From positions 1 through 47,774 of the forward strand of contig JBHJIZ010000020.1 of assembly GCA_050043005.1 (NCBI GenBank): a stretch of DNA of 47,774 bases, read 5' to 3'. Below are positions 7,496-15,820 of the stretch, in pieces; the stretch's first letter is position 1, and every line of letters starts with the position of its first letter. Below the pieces are notes generated by a model. That model was given only the letters and a program-made list of their open reading frames with translations. It did not search any database and was not told the DNA's origin. The translations under genes and the position numbers were made by a program. Source of the stretch: Thermohalobaculum sp050043005. GTDB taxonomy: Bacteria > Pseudomonadota > Alphaproteobacteria > Rhodobacterales > Rhodobacteraceae.

Positions 7496-9319
7496 ATGAC
7501 CGAGACGAGTTGGACGCAGCACCTGACGGTATCGATCAATCGTGACGTGATCGCACAGGTTCGCAGACTGGTGCTGGAGAATGCTGTTTCCGAATGGAAG
7601 AGCTTCCTGGCGTCCTTCCTGTTGCTGGCAACTGTCTCGGCCATGACCGGGTTCAGCGCCTATTTGATGAAGGACGTGGTCAACTCGGTATTTATCGATA
7701 GAGATCAGACGGCGATCGTGTGGGTGGCACTGGCCGTTGGCACGGTTTTCATCGTCAAAGGCCAAGCCGCCTATACGAACATGCTGATTGTAGTCAGCCT
7801 TTCGATGCGCATCGTCGCCACGCTCCAACGCAAGTTCTATGCCCAGCTGCTCGAGCAGGGCATGGACTATTTCACGAAGGCGCAAGCGGGCGGGTTGATG
7901 ACGCGGTTTAACATCAACGCGAATTCCGCACGTCAGGTGATCGAGATGGTCGCAATGACGTTGTGGCGCGATCTCTTTTCGCTGCTTTGTCTGATAGCCG
8001 TCATGGTGATCCGGAACCCGACATTGTCCCTGGTCACTCTGATGATTGGTCCGCCGGCGGTGTTGGGGGTGAGGTACCTCATGCGGCGGGTCAAAGCCCT
8101 GGCACTCGACGAGGTTGCACAGGCCAGCCTGATCCTCGCGGTTCTGAAGAACACCATAGATAACATCCGCATCGTCAAGGCTTACACGCTCGAGGACCAG
8201 CGCAAGGTTGAGATGAATAAGGCGATCGCGAGGGTTGAAGACCGGGTGGTCAAGATCAACCGTCTGTCCAGCTTGACGGTGCCCCTGATGGAAACTCTGG
8301 GTGGGCTCGCCATTGCAGCGGCAATCCTGTACGGCGGCTTTCGTGTCACCAGTGAGGGGAGCGACCCCGGCGAGTTCTTCAGCTTTGTCACGGCCTTTAT
8401 TATGGCCTACGAGCCGGCCAGGCGTCTCGCCCGGTTCAATGTGGAGTTTCAACGCCAGATGGTCGGTGTCGGCATGTTCTTTGAGATGATCGACAAACAG
8501 GGCGAAGACCGTCCTCGGGAGGGCGCGCCCGACCTGACCGTGGTTTCGGGCGACGTCAGTCTGGAACAAGTCAGTTTCTCTTACGGCGCGAACGTGCCAG
8601 CGTTGACCGATATCTCCGCCACCTTCAAGCCGGGCACCATGACAGCCTTGGTTGGGCCTTCCGGCGCGGGCAAGACCACTATTTTTGCCATGCTCGATCG
8701 GTTCTATACGCCTGAGGAAGGCCGTATTCTAATCGACGGCCAGGACATCACCGAGTTTTCCATCGACAGTGTGCGCCGTCAGATCGCGGTGGTTACACAG
8801 GACCCCCAGATGTTCGACGGCACCATTGCGGAGAACATCTTGCTCGGCCGGGATGGCGCTACCGAGGACGAGATGATCGAAGCGGCAAAGGCCGCCAATG
8901 CTCATGATTTCATAATAGAACTGCCCGATGGCTACGATACTAACGTAGGCTCGGCGGGGGGACGGCTTTCGGGCGGGCAGAAACAGCGCATCTCGATCGC
9001 TCGAGCCATTGTACGGAATGCGCCGATCTTGTTGCTTGACGAGGCGACGTCGGCACTTGATACCCTGTCCGAAGGCGTGGTGCAGGAGGCATTGGCCCGC
9101 CTCGCGAAAGGTCGCACGACGGTGGCCATCGCACACCGTCTTTCGACTATTTTCGACGCCGACCAGATCTTAGTCATGGACAAGGGCCAAATCGTCGAGC
9201 GCGGTCGCCATAAAGACTTGATCGAGCAGGAGGGGCTCTATCAACTGCTTTACCGCCAGCAGGTGGAGCGGATGCAGCGCGGTCAAAGCGGTGAAACAGC
9301 TACTCAAAATGAAGTGTGA
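7496..9319 (+). CDS. ABC transporter, fused permease and ATPase (MsbA-type)
   Basis: This 607-residue half-transporter has a hydrophobic exporter-type membrane domain (about residues 35-310) followed by an ATPase. Visible ATPase motifs are Walker A GPSGAGKTT near 387, Q-loop VVTQDPQMF near 431, signature LSGGQKQR near 491, Walker B ILLLDEATSALD near 511 and H-loop AIAHRLST near 544. Such proteins work as homodimers in the inner membrane and typically flip lipids, lipid-linked sugars or peptides outward. Between two polysaccharide blocks, a role in exporting a glycolipid or glycan intermediate is plausible. The main locus also has a Wzx-like flippase, so this may serve a different product; a general MsbA-like role is the alternative. 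Confidence 0.88.
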   Translation: MTETSWTQHLTVSINRDVIAQVRRLVLENAVSEWKSFLASFLLLATVSAMTGFSAYLMKDVVNSVFIDRDQTAIVWVALAVGTVFIVKGQAAYTNMLIVVSLSMRIVATLQRKFYAQLLEQGMDYFTKAQAGGLMTRFNINANSARQVIEMVAMTLWRDLFSLLCLIAVMVIRNPTLSLVTLMIGPPAVLGVRYLMRRVKALALDEVAQASLILAVLKNTIDNIRIVKAYTLEDQRKVEMNKAIARVEDRVVKINRLSSLTVPLMETLGGLAIAAAILYGGFRVTSEGSDPGEFFSFVTAFIMAYEPARRLARFNVEFQRQMVGVGMFFEMIDKQGEDRPREGAPDLTVVSGDVSLEQVSFSYGANVPALTDISATFKPGTMTALVGPSGAGKTTIFAMLDRFYTPEEGRILIDGQDITEFSIDSVRRQIAVVTQDPQMFDGTIAENILLGRDGATEDEMIEAAKAANAHDFIIELPDGYDTNVGSAGGRLSGGQKQRISIARAIVRNAPILLLDEATSALDTLSEGVVQEALARLAKGRTTVAIAHRLSTIFDADQILVMDKGQIVERGRHKDLIEQEGLYQLLYRQQVERMQRGQSGETATQNEV

Positions 9320-9698
9320 TACTTCCTGTCTTTTCTGACCGGCAGTTTCTTGGCCGTGCTGAGAGTGAACTTGGTTGTGTGGTTTGTGTCGACTGATTAA
9401 GCCTTTGGCGGCATCAAGCGATTCTCCGACGATTTGCTCGGGTAGACTACCATCGCTTTGTCGTACCGCACGCCAACACGGCCTGTTGCTCCTCGCCAGG
9501 CAATAGCGGCGCTTCGGGGTCGGCGTGGGTCCATGTAACGTTGACAACGAACACCGAGGTTCCGATCGCAGGCCTGCTTCACGAACTAGGGACCGCAGGG
9601 TTAGGAGCATCACACTGTCTGAGTGCCCAAGGGCCCATAGCGTTGTATCCGCGCACTGCATTTCAGATCCTGTGAAGTCCGAGTTGCCAAGGCTGAAG
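9320..9698. other. Gene-free convergent gap
   Basis: These 379 bases lie between the 3' ends of the ABC exporter and the minus-strand GT4 gene. Short open frames exist on both strands but none reads like a protein. No strong hairpin followed by a T-run was found for either gene. One minus-strand frame (9397-9582) contains RYDK, which resembles some IS5-type transposase tails but is too short to call. Confidence 0.35.
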
Positions 9699-10838
9699 CT
9701 AATCTGTCCTTACGCAGCCAGGCGGTGGGCCGATCTTGCCATCGGCAACCCAACTGTAGACTGATGTCATCTGCTCGGCGATGCGATCCCAACCAAATGC
9801 CTGCTGGACCCAATCGCGACCATTGGCACCCAGACGCTCTAGCTCATCGCGTGGTTTTTCCATGGCTTTAGACAGAGTTCTCTGGAGAGCGCCGTGCGAA
9901 CGATCGATCCACCAACCGCAATCGTTGTCTTCCAGTCCCGCCCATGGTGCACCTTTTGTCGTGACTACGGGCGTGCCAGAGGCGAGTGCTTCAGCGACCG
10001 TCATGCCGAAGTTCTCGGTCTTGGTTGGTAAGACATAGAGATCGGCTGACGCGTATTCTCTGGTCTTCTCGGCGTTCCAGGCCGGTCCGACAAAGTCGAC
10101 AGCCGTCAGATTATGGGTTGCCGCAAAGGATTCGAGTTCGGCCTGATGACCGTTCTCGTCTTTTCCAACCAGGCGAAGCCGCCAGCCATCCTTCGTGGAA
10201 GTTGGCAAGTCGCGCCAAACCTGCAGCAACAGATCGAGACCCTTGATCGGGTGAATTCGGCCAAGAAAGAGGAGCGTTCGTTCCTCGCGCGGCGCTACGG
10301 TTGATACCTCTGGCAGATCAATTCCGTTCGGGATGACAGCCACGGGCGCCGTCAGGCCGAATGCGCGGATCTCTTCGTACTCCTTCTCGGCCGTCGCATG
10401 GAAGCAGTCAGCCTGTTCGATCGCGACCTTTTGCAGAGGCCATGCGATCTTCTTCTTCCAGCGGGATCGCTCGAGCGCCGAGGCTGCTAGACTACCTCGT
10501 GGGGCTACGATCAAAGGCTTCCCCGTGCGTCGCGCGACGAATCCCGACGCGATGTTTGGCGCAAGCCAGAGACCGTTGTTGTGGATGATGTCTGCATCAG
10601 CTGATTTCTGCAGGAGCGCACGGCCAAGCCCCGGAGACCAACGCAACCCATGGGGTATCGGAAACTCGGAGAAAGACTGGTTCCGGAACCCTTGGGACGG
10701 CACGATTGGTTCGTGCAGTTGAGTCAGCAGCGTCACATCGCATCCGTGACGACCAAGGGCCCGACCGAGGGCTGGTACCGAATAGGACGGTCCGCTCGCC
10801 TCGTTGCCAACATGGGCGACGATATGGATCGCCCGCAT
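9699..10838 (-). CDS. Glycosyltransferase family 4
   Basis: The 379-residue GT-B protein begins MRAIHIVAHVGNEASGPSYS, the usual glycine-rich acceptor loop of GT4 enzymes. The second half starts near residue 190 (LLFLGRIHPIKGLDLLL), and the E-x7-E motif is in ENFGMTVAEALASG near 274. It lies four bases after wecC on the same strand, so it is the third gene of the wecB-wecC operon and may transfer ManNAcA or a linked sugar. AGGAGG directly abuts the ATG with no spacer, which is too close for an ordinary ribosome site; translation may depend on coupling to wecC. Confidence 0.88.
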   Translation of the reverse strand: MRAIHIVAHVGNEASGPSYSVPALGRALGRHGCDVTLLTQLHEPIVPSQGFRNQSFSEFPIPHGLRWSPGLGRALLQKSADADIIHNNGLWLAPNIASGFVARRTGKPLIVAPRGSLAASALERSRWKKKIAWPLQKVAIEQADCFHATAEKEYEEIRAFGLTAPVAVIPNGIDLPEVSTVAPREERTLLFLGRIHPIKGLDLLLQVWRDLPTSTKDGWRLRLVGKDENGHQAELESFAATHNLTAVDFVGPAWNAEKTREYASADLYVLPTKTENFGMTVAEALASGTPVVTTKGAPWAGLEDNDCGWWIDRSHGALQRTLSKAMEKPRDELERLGANGRDWVQQAFGWDRIAEQMTSVYSWVADGKIGPPPGCVRTD

Positions 10839-10842
10839 CCTC

Positions 10843-12087
10843 CTAACCCGCCGCGGTCCGAAACAATCCGCAGGTGTCGATTAGGGCTTTCCCGTCTAGG
10901 TCCGAGATTCGGACTGATCGGAACGCGGAGTGCGCCGTGAGCACGACGACAATATCGGCACGGCGGATGGCATCCGCGAAGTCCGCGTGTTCGGCTCCTG
11001 CCAATTCGCAGGGCAGGGTGGACACGTAAGGTTCAACAACAAGCACCTCTCCGATGCCGTGCGCTACCGTTTCGCGCACGACCTTGATCGACGGGCTTTC
11101 GCGCAGGTCGTCCACGTCGGGCTTGTAAGCAAGACCAAGACAGGCAATGACCGGGGCCGTGAAGCGCGCAGCTGTTTCGGAGATGCGCTCAACCACCCAA
11201 TCGGGTTTGGCATCGTTCACGTCACGTGCCGTGCGGATCAATCGCGACTGTTCTGGCGCAGAGTCTACGATGAACCATGGATCAACCGCGATACAATGGC
11301 CGCCCACGCCGGGGCCGGGGTTCAGGATGTTCACGCGTGGGTGCTTGTTCGCCATGGCGATCAGTTCCCAGGGGTCGATGTCTAGCGACTTGCAGATCAC
11401 GCTCAGCTCATTGGCGAAGGCTATGTTCACGTCGCGAAAGGCATTCTCGGTCAGTTTTGCAAGCTCTGCCGTCCGTGCATCGGTGACATGGCACTCACCC
11501 TTGACGGCGATCTGATAGAACGCGACCGCACGCGCCGCGCAATGTCGTGTCATCCCGCCAATCACGCGGCTGTTGTGGACAACCTCGTGGAGCACCTTGC
11601 CGGGCAGGACGCGTTCCGGACAATGGTCGACCTGCACGTCGGCAAGGTCCCCGGCGTCTTGGGGAAAGCTGAGATCGGGCCTGTCCGCGGCAAGCCATGC
11701 CGCGAGTTGTTCGGTGGCGCCAACGGGGGAGGTCGACTCCAGGATGATTAACGCACCCTGATCCAGCACGGGAGCCAGCGCAGCCGCGGCTGATCGAATG
11801 TACGTCAGATCCGGTTTCTTGCCTTCGGTGAAGGGCGTGGGAACAGCGATTACGTAAACATCCGCGCGTTCGGGGCTACTCGTTGCGCGCAGTTTTCCGC
11901 TTTCGACGACCCGACGCAGCAAGGCGTCAAGGTTGGGTTCGACGATATGTGGTTGGCCCGCGTTGATCGACGCAACGGCCGCTTCGTTCACGTCGACACC
12001 GATAATGTCGAGGCCAGCTTCCGCAAACACGGCCGCCGTGGGCAAGCCGACGTAGCCCAGACCTATGACTGTCGCTGACCGTATCAT
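10843..12087 (-). CDS. wecC: UDP-N-acetyl-D-mannosamine dehydrogenase
   Basis: The 414-residue protein is a UDP-sugar 6-dehydrogenase that oxidises UDP-ManNAc twice to UDP-ManNAcA with NAD. The N-terminal NAD site is VIGLGYVGLPTAA near residues 8-20, STSPVGATEQLAAW follows in the middle domain, and the catalytic cysteine sits in GGHCIAVDPWF near 262; the DPWF form is typical of WecC rather than UDP-glucose dehydrogenase. It overlaps wecB by ATGA and should be translated with it. The product is an acidic donor sugar, which points to a negatively charged polymer. A close relative with another UDP-HexNAc substrate is possible but less likely next to wecB. Confidence 0.9.
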   Translation of the reverse strand: MIRSATVIGLGYVGLPTAAVFAEAGLDIIGVDVNEAAVASINAGQPHIVEPNLDALLRRVVESGKLRATSSPERADVYVIAVPTPFTEGKKPDLTYIRSAAAALAPVLDQGALIILESTSPVGATEQLAAWLAADRPDLSFPQDAGDLADVQVDHCPERVLPGKVLHEVVHNSRVIGGMTRHCAARAVAFYQIAVKGECHVTDARTAELAKLTENAFRDVNIAFANELSVICKSLDIDPWELIAMANKHPRVNILNPGPGVGGHCIAVDPWFIVDSAPEQSRLIRTARDVNDAKPDWVVERISETAARFTAPVIACLGLAYKPDVDDLRESPSIKVVRETVAHGIGEVLVVEPYVSTLPCELAGAEHADFADAIRRADIVVVLTAHSAFRSVRISDLDGKALIDTCGLFRTAAG

Positions 12088-13205
12088 GGAGTCTCTCCCG
12101 ACAGGATCCGGACGATACGATCCGCGGCCCTGCCGTCGCCGTACGGATTATGCGCCCGCGACATCTCGGCATAGGCTGCAGGATCATCCATCAGGCGCGA
12201 TGCCTCGGCCACGATCTTCTTCCGATCGGTGCCGACAAGGCGCACCGTCCCGGCCTCGACAGCCTCGGGCCGTTCGGTGACATCCCGTGTGACGAGGACC
12301 GGTTTGCCCAAGGATGGCCCTTCCTCCTGAATTCCGCCTGAGTCCGTAATGATGAGGTGGCTGTGTGCCATTAGCCAGAGGAAAGGCAAGTAGGGTTGCG
12401 GTTCGATCAGATGCACGTTTTTCGCATTGGCTAGCACCTTGGCCGCCGCTGTTTGCACGACGGGGTTGAGATGCACGGGGTAGACGATCTCGCAGTCGCC
12501 TCGGGAGGATAAGTCAGCCAGTGCGGCGCACATCCTTTCCAGTCCGCCGTCGAAGTTTTCGCGACGGTGGCCGGTAACCAGGATCAATCGCCGATCATGG
12601 TCGAGGAAGCCAAAGCGCCGATGCATCTCGGCGTTGGTGTCATCGGCCTCAAGAACCGAGCCTCGAAGCTGCATCAAAGCATCGATCACAGTGTTGCCCG
12701 TGACGTGAATGCTTGCGTCAGGCACGGCCTCTTCCAGAAGGTTGGCGCGCGCCCGATCTGTTGGCGCGAAGTGCCATTGCGCGATCCGTCCTGTGATTTG
12801 GCGATTGGCCTCCTCTGGCCAGGGCGCATTCAGGTCGCGGGTGCGAAGACCGGCCTCGACATGACCGACCGGGATCCCAGCATAGAATGCCGCGAGTGCT
12901 GCGGCCATCGACGTGGTCGTGTCGCCATGCACCAAGACGACGTCTGGTGCCTCGGAACGTAGGACTTGTTCCATTCCGTGCAGGACTGAGGTGGTCACGT
13001 AGGTTAAGCCCTGTCCGGACCGCATAATCTCAAGATCGTAATCAGGGGCAATCCGAAAAAGGTCCAAGACCTGCTTCAGCATTTCGGCGTGCTGACCCGT
13101 AACACAGACGCGGCTCTCGATCGCCGGCGCCGCGCCCAGAGACATGACGACTGGAGCCATTTTGATCGCCTCGGGACGGGTCCCGAAGACTGTGAGCACG
13201 CGCAT
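12084..13205 (-). CDS. wecB: UDP-N-acetylglucosamine 2-epimerase (non-hydrolysing)
   Basis: The 373-residue product interconverts UDP-GlcNAc and UDP-ManNAc, supplying wecC. Family landmarks are the N-terminal FGTRPEAIKMAPV, HGDTTTSMAAALAAF, GHVEAGLRT near residue 115, VTGHRRENF in the second domain and DSGGIQEEGPSLGKPVLVTR, which holds allosteric and substrate-site residues. The length is typical. It is the first gene of the three-gene minus operon and is divergent from the bi-domain oxidoreductase across 161 bases, where a candidate promoter lies at 13237-13266. No signal peptide is seen and the enzyme is cytoplasmic. Confidence 0.92.
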   Translation of the reverse strand: MRVLTVFGTRPEAIKMAPVVMSLGAAPAIESRVCVTGQHAEMLKQVLDLFRIAPDYDLEIMRSGQGLTYVTTSVLHGMEQVLRSEAPDVVLVHGDTTTSMAAALAAFYAGIPVGHVEAGLRTRDLNAPWPEEANRQITGRIAQWHFAPTDRARANLLEEAVPDASIHVTGNTVIDALMQLRGSVLEADDTNAEMHRRFGFLDHDRRLILVTGHRRENFDGGLERMCAALADLSSRGDCEIVYPVHLNPVVQTAAAKVLANAKNVHLIEPQPYLPFLWLMAHSHLIITDSGGIQEEGPSLGKPVLVTRDVTERPEAVEAGTVRLVGTDRKKIVAEASRLMDDPAAYAEMSRAHNPYGDGRAADRIVRILSGETP

Positions 13206-13236
13206 GAAGCGTTCCGGACGGTTTGAACTGGCGCGA

Positions 13237-13266
13237 GCGATACGCGCAGGACCTGTCTTGAGTCAA
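13237..13266 (-). promoter_or_regulatory. Candidate sigma-70-type promoter for wecB
   Basis: On the minus strand TTGACT (13266-13261) is followed after 18 bases by TATCGC (13242-13237), about 30 bases ahead of the wecB start. The -35 is good, the -10 weak and the spacing one base long. It lies in the divergent gap where a promoter is expected. No equally good pair was found for the plus-strand gene. Confidence 0.3.
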
Positions 13267-13366
13267 AGGCTGTAAAGTCACAGGGTTAGCGGATGCGGCC
13301 CCTCGCCTCGGCGACCTTTAATCATTGCCGCTGTAGAACGCGCGCAACACCTCGCGGAGTCGCAGA

Positions 13367-15496
13367 GTGAAGCAGATCATTCAAAGCCTGAAGGACGGGA
13401 AGGTCGAACTGGCTGACGTTCCGGCACCCCTTTGTGGGTCCCGCGAACTGCTTGTTCGGACCCGTCGGAGCCTGATTTCGGTGGGCACTGAGCGGATGCT
13501 GCTGGAGTTTGGAAAGGCGAACTGGATCAACAAAGCGCGCCAGCAGCCGGACAAGGTCAGGCAAACGTTGGACAAGGTCCGTACCGATGGATTGGCGGCT
13601 ACCATGGACGCGGTACGCGCCAAGCTCGACCAACCCATCCCCTTGGGATATTGCAACGTCGGCACGGTGATCGAGACCGGTGCGGACATTGCGGGTATCG
13701 ATGTGGGCGACCGCGTGGTGTCGAACGGTAGCCACGCCGAGATTGTAACCGTCGGGCAGAATCTGTCAGCGCGGGTACCTGACACCGTGTCGGACGATCA
13801 TGCGGCGTTCACGGTCCTGGGGGCGATCGGGCTGCAAGGGATACGGCTGGCAGCGCCAACGCTTGGCGAATCCGTAGCGGTGATCGGGCTCGGGCTGATC
13901 GGATTGCTGACGGTTCAGATGTTGCGGGCGCAGGGATGTCGCGTACTGGGGATCGATCTTGATCCAGCGCGGCTCGACCTTGCGCGGAGTTTCGGTGCTG
14001 AGACCGTGGCCGCTGCCGAACGTACCGAAGTTCTCGACGCTGCAAAGGCGTTTTCGCGAGGTCGCGGCATGGATGCCGTGCTCATCACTGCTGCGACGAC
14101 GTCGAATGAGCCGGTGACGCAGGCAGCCCAGATGTCGCGTCAACGTGGCCGCATCGTTCTTGTCGGTGTGACTGGATTGGAACTGAGCCGTGCTGATTTC
14201 TACGAGAAGGAGCTGACCTTTCAGGTTTCATGTTCGTACGGACCTGGCAGGGACGATCCCGGCTACGAAGTTGATGGGAACGATTATCCGTACGGTTTGG
14301 TTCGCTGGACAGAGCAGCGAAACTTCGAAGCAGTACTCGATCTGATGGCCTTAGGCGCGATGAACCTTGACCCTTTGATCACGCATCGTTTTGCCTTCGA
14401 TCGTGCCCCGTCCGCCTATGATGATCTCGGCGCTTCGCTGGGTGTCTTGCTGGAGTATCCGGTCGCTGATGATTCTGGGGTTGCGCCCGAGCGGATGGTG
14501 CGTGTCGTTCGCGACGCTGCGACATCTGCAGGTACGGGGCCGCGGGTCGCTCTGATAGGTGCGGGAAACTATGGTGGCAGGGTGCTCTTACCAGCCTTCG
14601 CCAAGGCCGGTGCCGCGTTAGAAGCGGTTGTCAGCGCGCGCGGGGTCTCAGCGACGCATCACGCGCGAAAAATGGGCATTGCAAAGGTCTCGACCGATGC
14701 GAATGCCGTGATCGCCGACGATTCTGTCGATACAGTTGTGATTTCGACGCGCCATAGCGGCCATGCGGGGCAGGTGCTCAAAGCGTTGGAGGCAGGCAAG
14801 CACGTCTTCGTCGAGAAGCCTCTGTGTCTCACGCTCGACGAACTGATGAAGATCGAAGCTTGTGTGAGGAAAACTGAAAACCTCCAGTTGATGGTTGGAT
14901 TTAATCGGCGGTTTTCGCCTCTGACGGTGTCCGCCAAAGGATTACTCGAGAAGGTATCCGAGCCGAAGTCTCTGGTGATGACAGTCAATGCCGGTGCTGT
15001 TCCAGCGGACAGTTGGCTGCATGATCCAGAGGTCGGCGGCGGTCGTATCGTTGGTGAGGCCTGTCACTTCATCGACTTACTCCGGCACTTGGTTGGTGCG
15101 CCCGTGGACTCACTGTCCGTTCAGGCGTTGAGCTATCACGACTTGCCGATGACCCCAGATCGCGCGCAGATTACGCTGAGTTTTCGGGATGGAAGCATCG
15201 GCACCGTCATATACCTCGCAAACGGCCACAAAGGTTTCCCGAAAGAGCGTTTGGAGGTGTTCTGCGCTGGTCGCGTGCTTCAGCTTGATAACCTTCGAAG
15301 CCTCCGTGGCTGGGGATGGCCCGGCTTTTCGCGCCAGCGTTCTTGGCGTCAGGACAAGGGCAATTCAGCCTGCGTTAACGCGTTCTGCGAAGCCTTGCGC
15401 AAAGGCGTTGAGGCGCCAATACCACTCGACGAAATTCTCGAGGTGAGCCGTCTCTCGATCGAAGCAGAAGCCGCCGTGCGGGAATACGGATCGTGA
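13367..15496 (+). CDS. Bi-domain oxidoreductase: zinc-less MDR domain fused to Gfo/Idh/MocA domain
   Basis: This 709-residue fusion has a medium-chain alcohol-dehydrogenase-like half and a Gfo/Idh/MocA half. The first has its Rossmann site near residue 173 (IGLGLIGLLTVQML). The usual catalytic-zinc cysteine position reads SLISVGTE rather than GICGTD, so zinc catalysis is doubtful. The second has ALIGAGNYGG near 395, the VFVEKPL motif near 480, NRRFSP near 513 and GEACHFIDLL near 563 with the family histidine. Such fusions are known from polysaccharide loci, often beside a heparinase-like gene, which is absent here. It probably oxidises or reduces a nucleotide or glycan-bound sugar. GTG 13367 is preceded by GGAG at 13356-13359. 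Confidence 0.87.
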   Translation: MKQIIQSLKDGKVELADVPAPLCGSRELLVRTRRSLISVGTERMLLEFGKANWINKARQQPDKVRQTLDKVRTDGLAATMDAVRAKLDQPIPLGYCNVGTVIETGADIAGIDVGDRVVSNGSHAEIVTVGQNLSARVPDTVSDDHAAFTVLGAIGLQGIRLAAPTLGESVAVIGLGLIGLLTVQMLRAQGCRVLGIDLDPARLDLARSFGAETVAAAERTEVLDAAKAFSRGRGMDAVLITAATTSNEPVTQAAQMSRQRGRIVLVGVTGLELSRADFYEKELTFQVSCSYGPGRDDPGYEVDGNDYPYGLVRWTEQRNFEAVLDLMALGAMNLDPLITHRFAFDRAPSAYDDLGASLGVLLEYPVADDSGVAPERMVRVVRDAATSAGTGPRVALIGAGNYGGRVLLPAFAKAGAALEAVVSARGVSATHHARKMGIAKVSTDANAVIADDSVDTVVISTRHSGHAGQVLKALEAGKHVFVEKPLCLTLDELMKIEACVRKTENLQLMVGFNRRFSPLTVSAKGLLEKVSEPKSLVMTVNAGAVPADSWLHDPEVGGGRIVGEACHFIDLLRHLVGAPVDSLSVQALSYHDLPMTPDRAQITLSFRDGSIGTVIYLANGHKGFPKERLEVFCAGRVLQLDNLRSLRGWGWPGFSRQRSWRQDKGNSACVNAFCEALRKGVEAPIPLDEILEVSRLSIEAEAAVREYGS

Positions 15497-15512
15497 ACAC
15501 AACACTTGTGCC

Positions 15513-15815
15513 TTGGATACTCTGCGTGCGCTACATATACCGGCGAGAGAGTGGCGTATTATTATCGTCACTCCGGTTAATTTTTTCGAGAAATTATGTC
15601 TATTCTCGATTCACTTGATGCTCGTATTTGTAACTTCATTCATGGCAGGCTTGGTTTATGTCTATCAATTAAAATCAATGCGTGCGCATCGACTTCTGTC
15701 TGGTCAGTCCGTGATCAGAGAAGTGTTAAGCGTTCGCATAAAGGTAAAAGAACTGTATGAGATTCATCCTGTTCGTTTTTATGAAGCGAACAGGTGGCTG
15801 TCTGTGGCAAAATAA
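15513..15815 (+). CDS. Possible small membrane protein in an AT-richer patch
   Basis: An open frame of up to 100 codons starts at TTG 15513; an internal ATG at 15618 gives 65 residues. It encodes one clear hydrophobic segment (LMLVFVTSFMAGLVYVY) followed by a basic, mostly hydrophilic tail. I do not recognise a family. A different frame opening at ATG 15596 gives about 54 residues and is equally unrecognised. The stretch is visibly richer in A and T than the genes on either side and has no clear ribosome site, so this may be a remnant or noncoding DNA rather than a gene. Confidence 0.3.
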   Translation: MDTLRALHIPAREWRIIIVTPVNFFEKLCLFSIHLMLVFVTSFMAGLVYVYQLKSMRAHRLLSGQSVIREVLSVRIKVKELYEIHPVRFYEANRWLSVAK

Positions 15816-15820
15816 TTCAC

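Noticed and set aside
7442..8569. Long open frame antisense to the ABC exporter
   Set aside because: It is fully covered by the exporter, which has all its motifs, and its own product is rich in His, Gln and Arg with no family pattern.
9397..9582. Minus-strand frame with RYDK resembling an IS5-type transposase tail
   Set aside because: Only four residues match, no other transposase motif or terminal repeat is visible, and nearby frames do not continue it.
15596..15760. Alternative short frame in the AT-richer patch
   Set aside because: It is unrecognised, has no ribosome site and competes with another equally weak frame.
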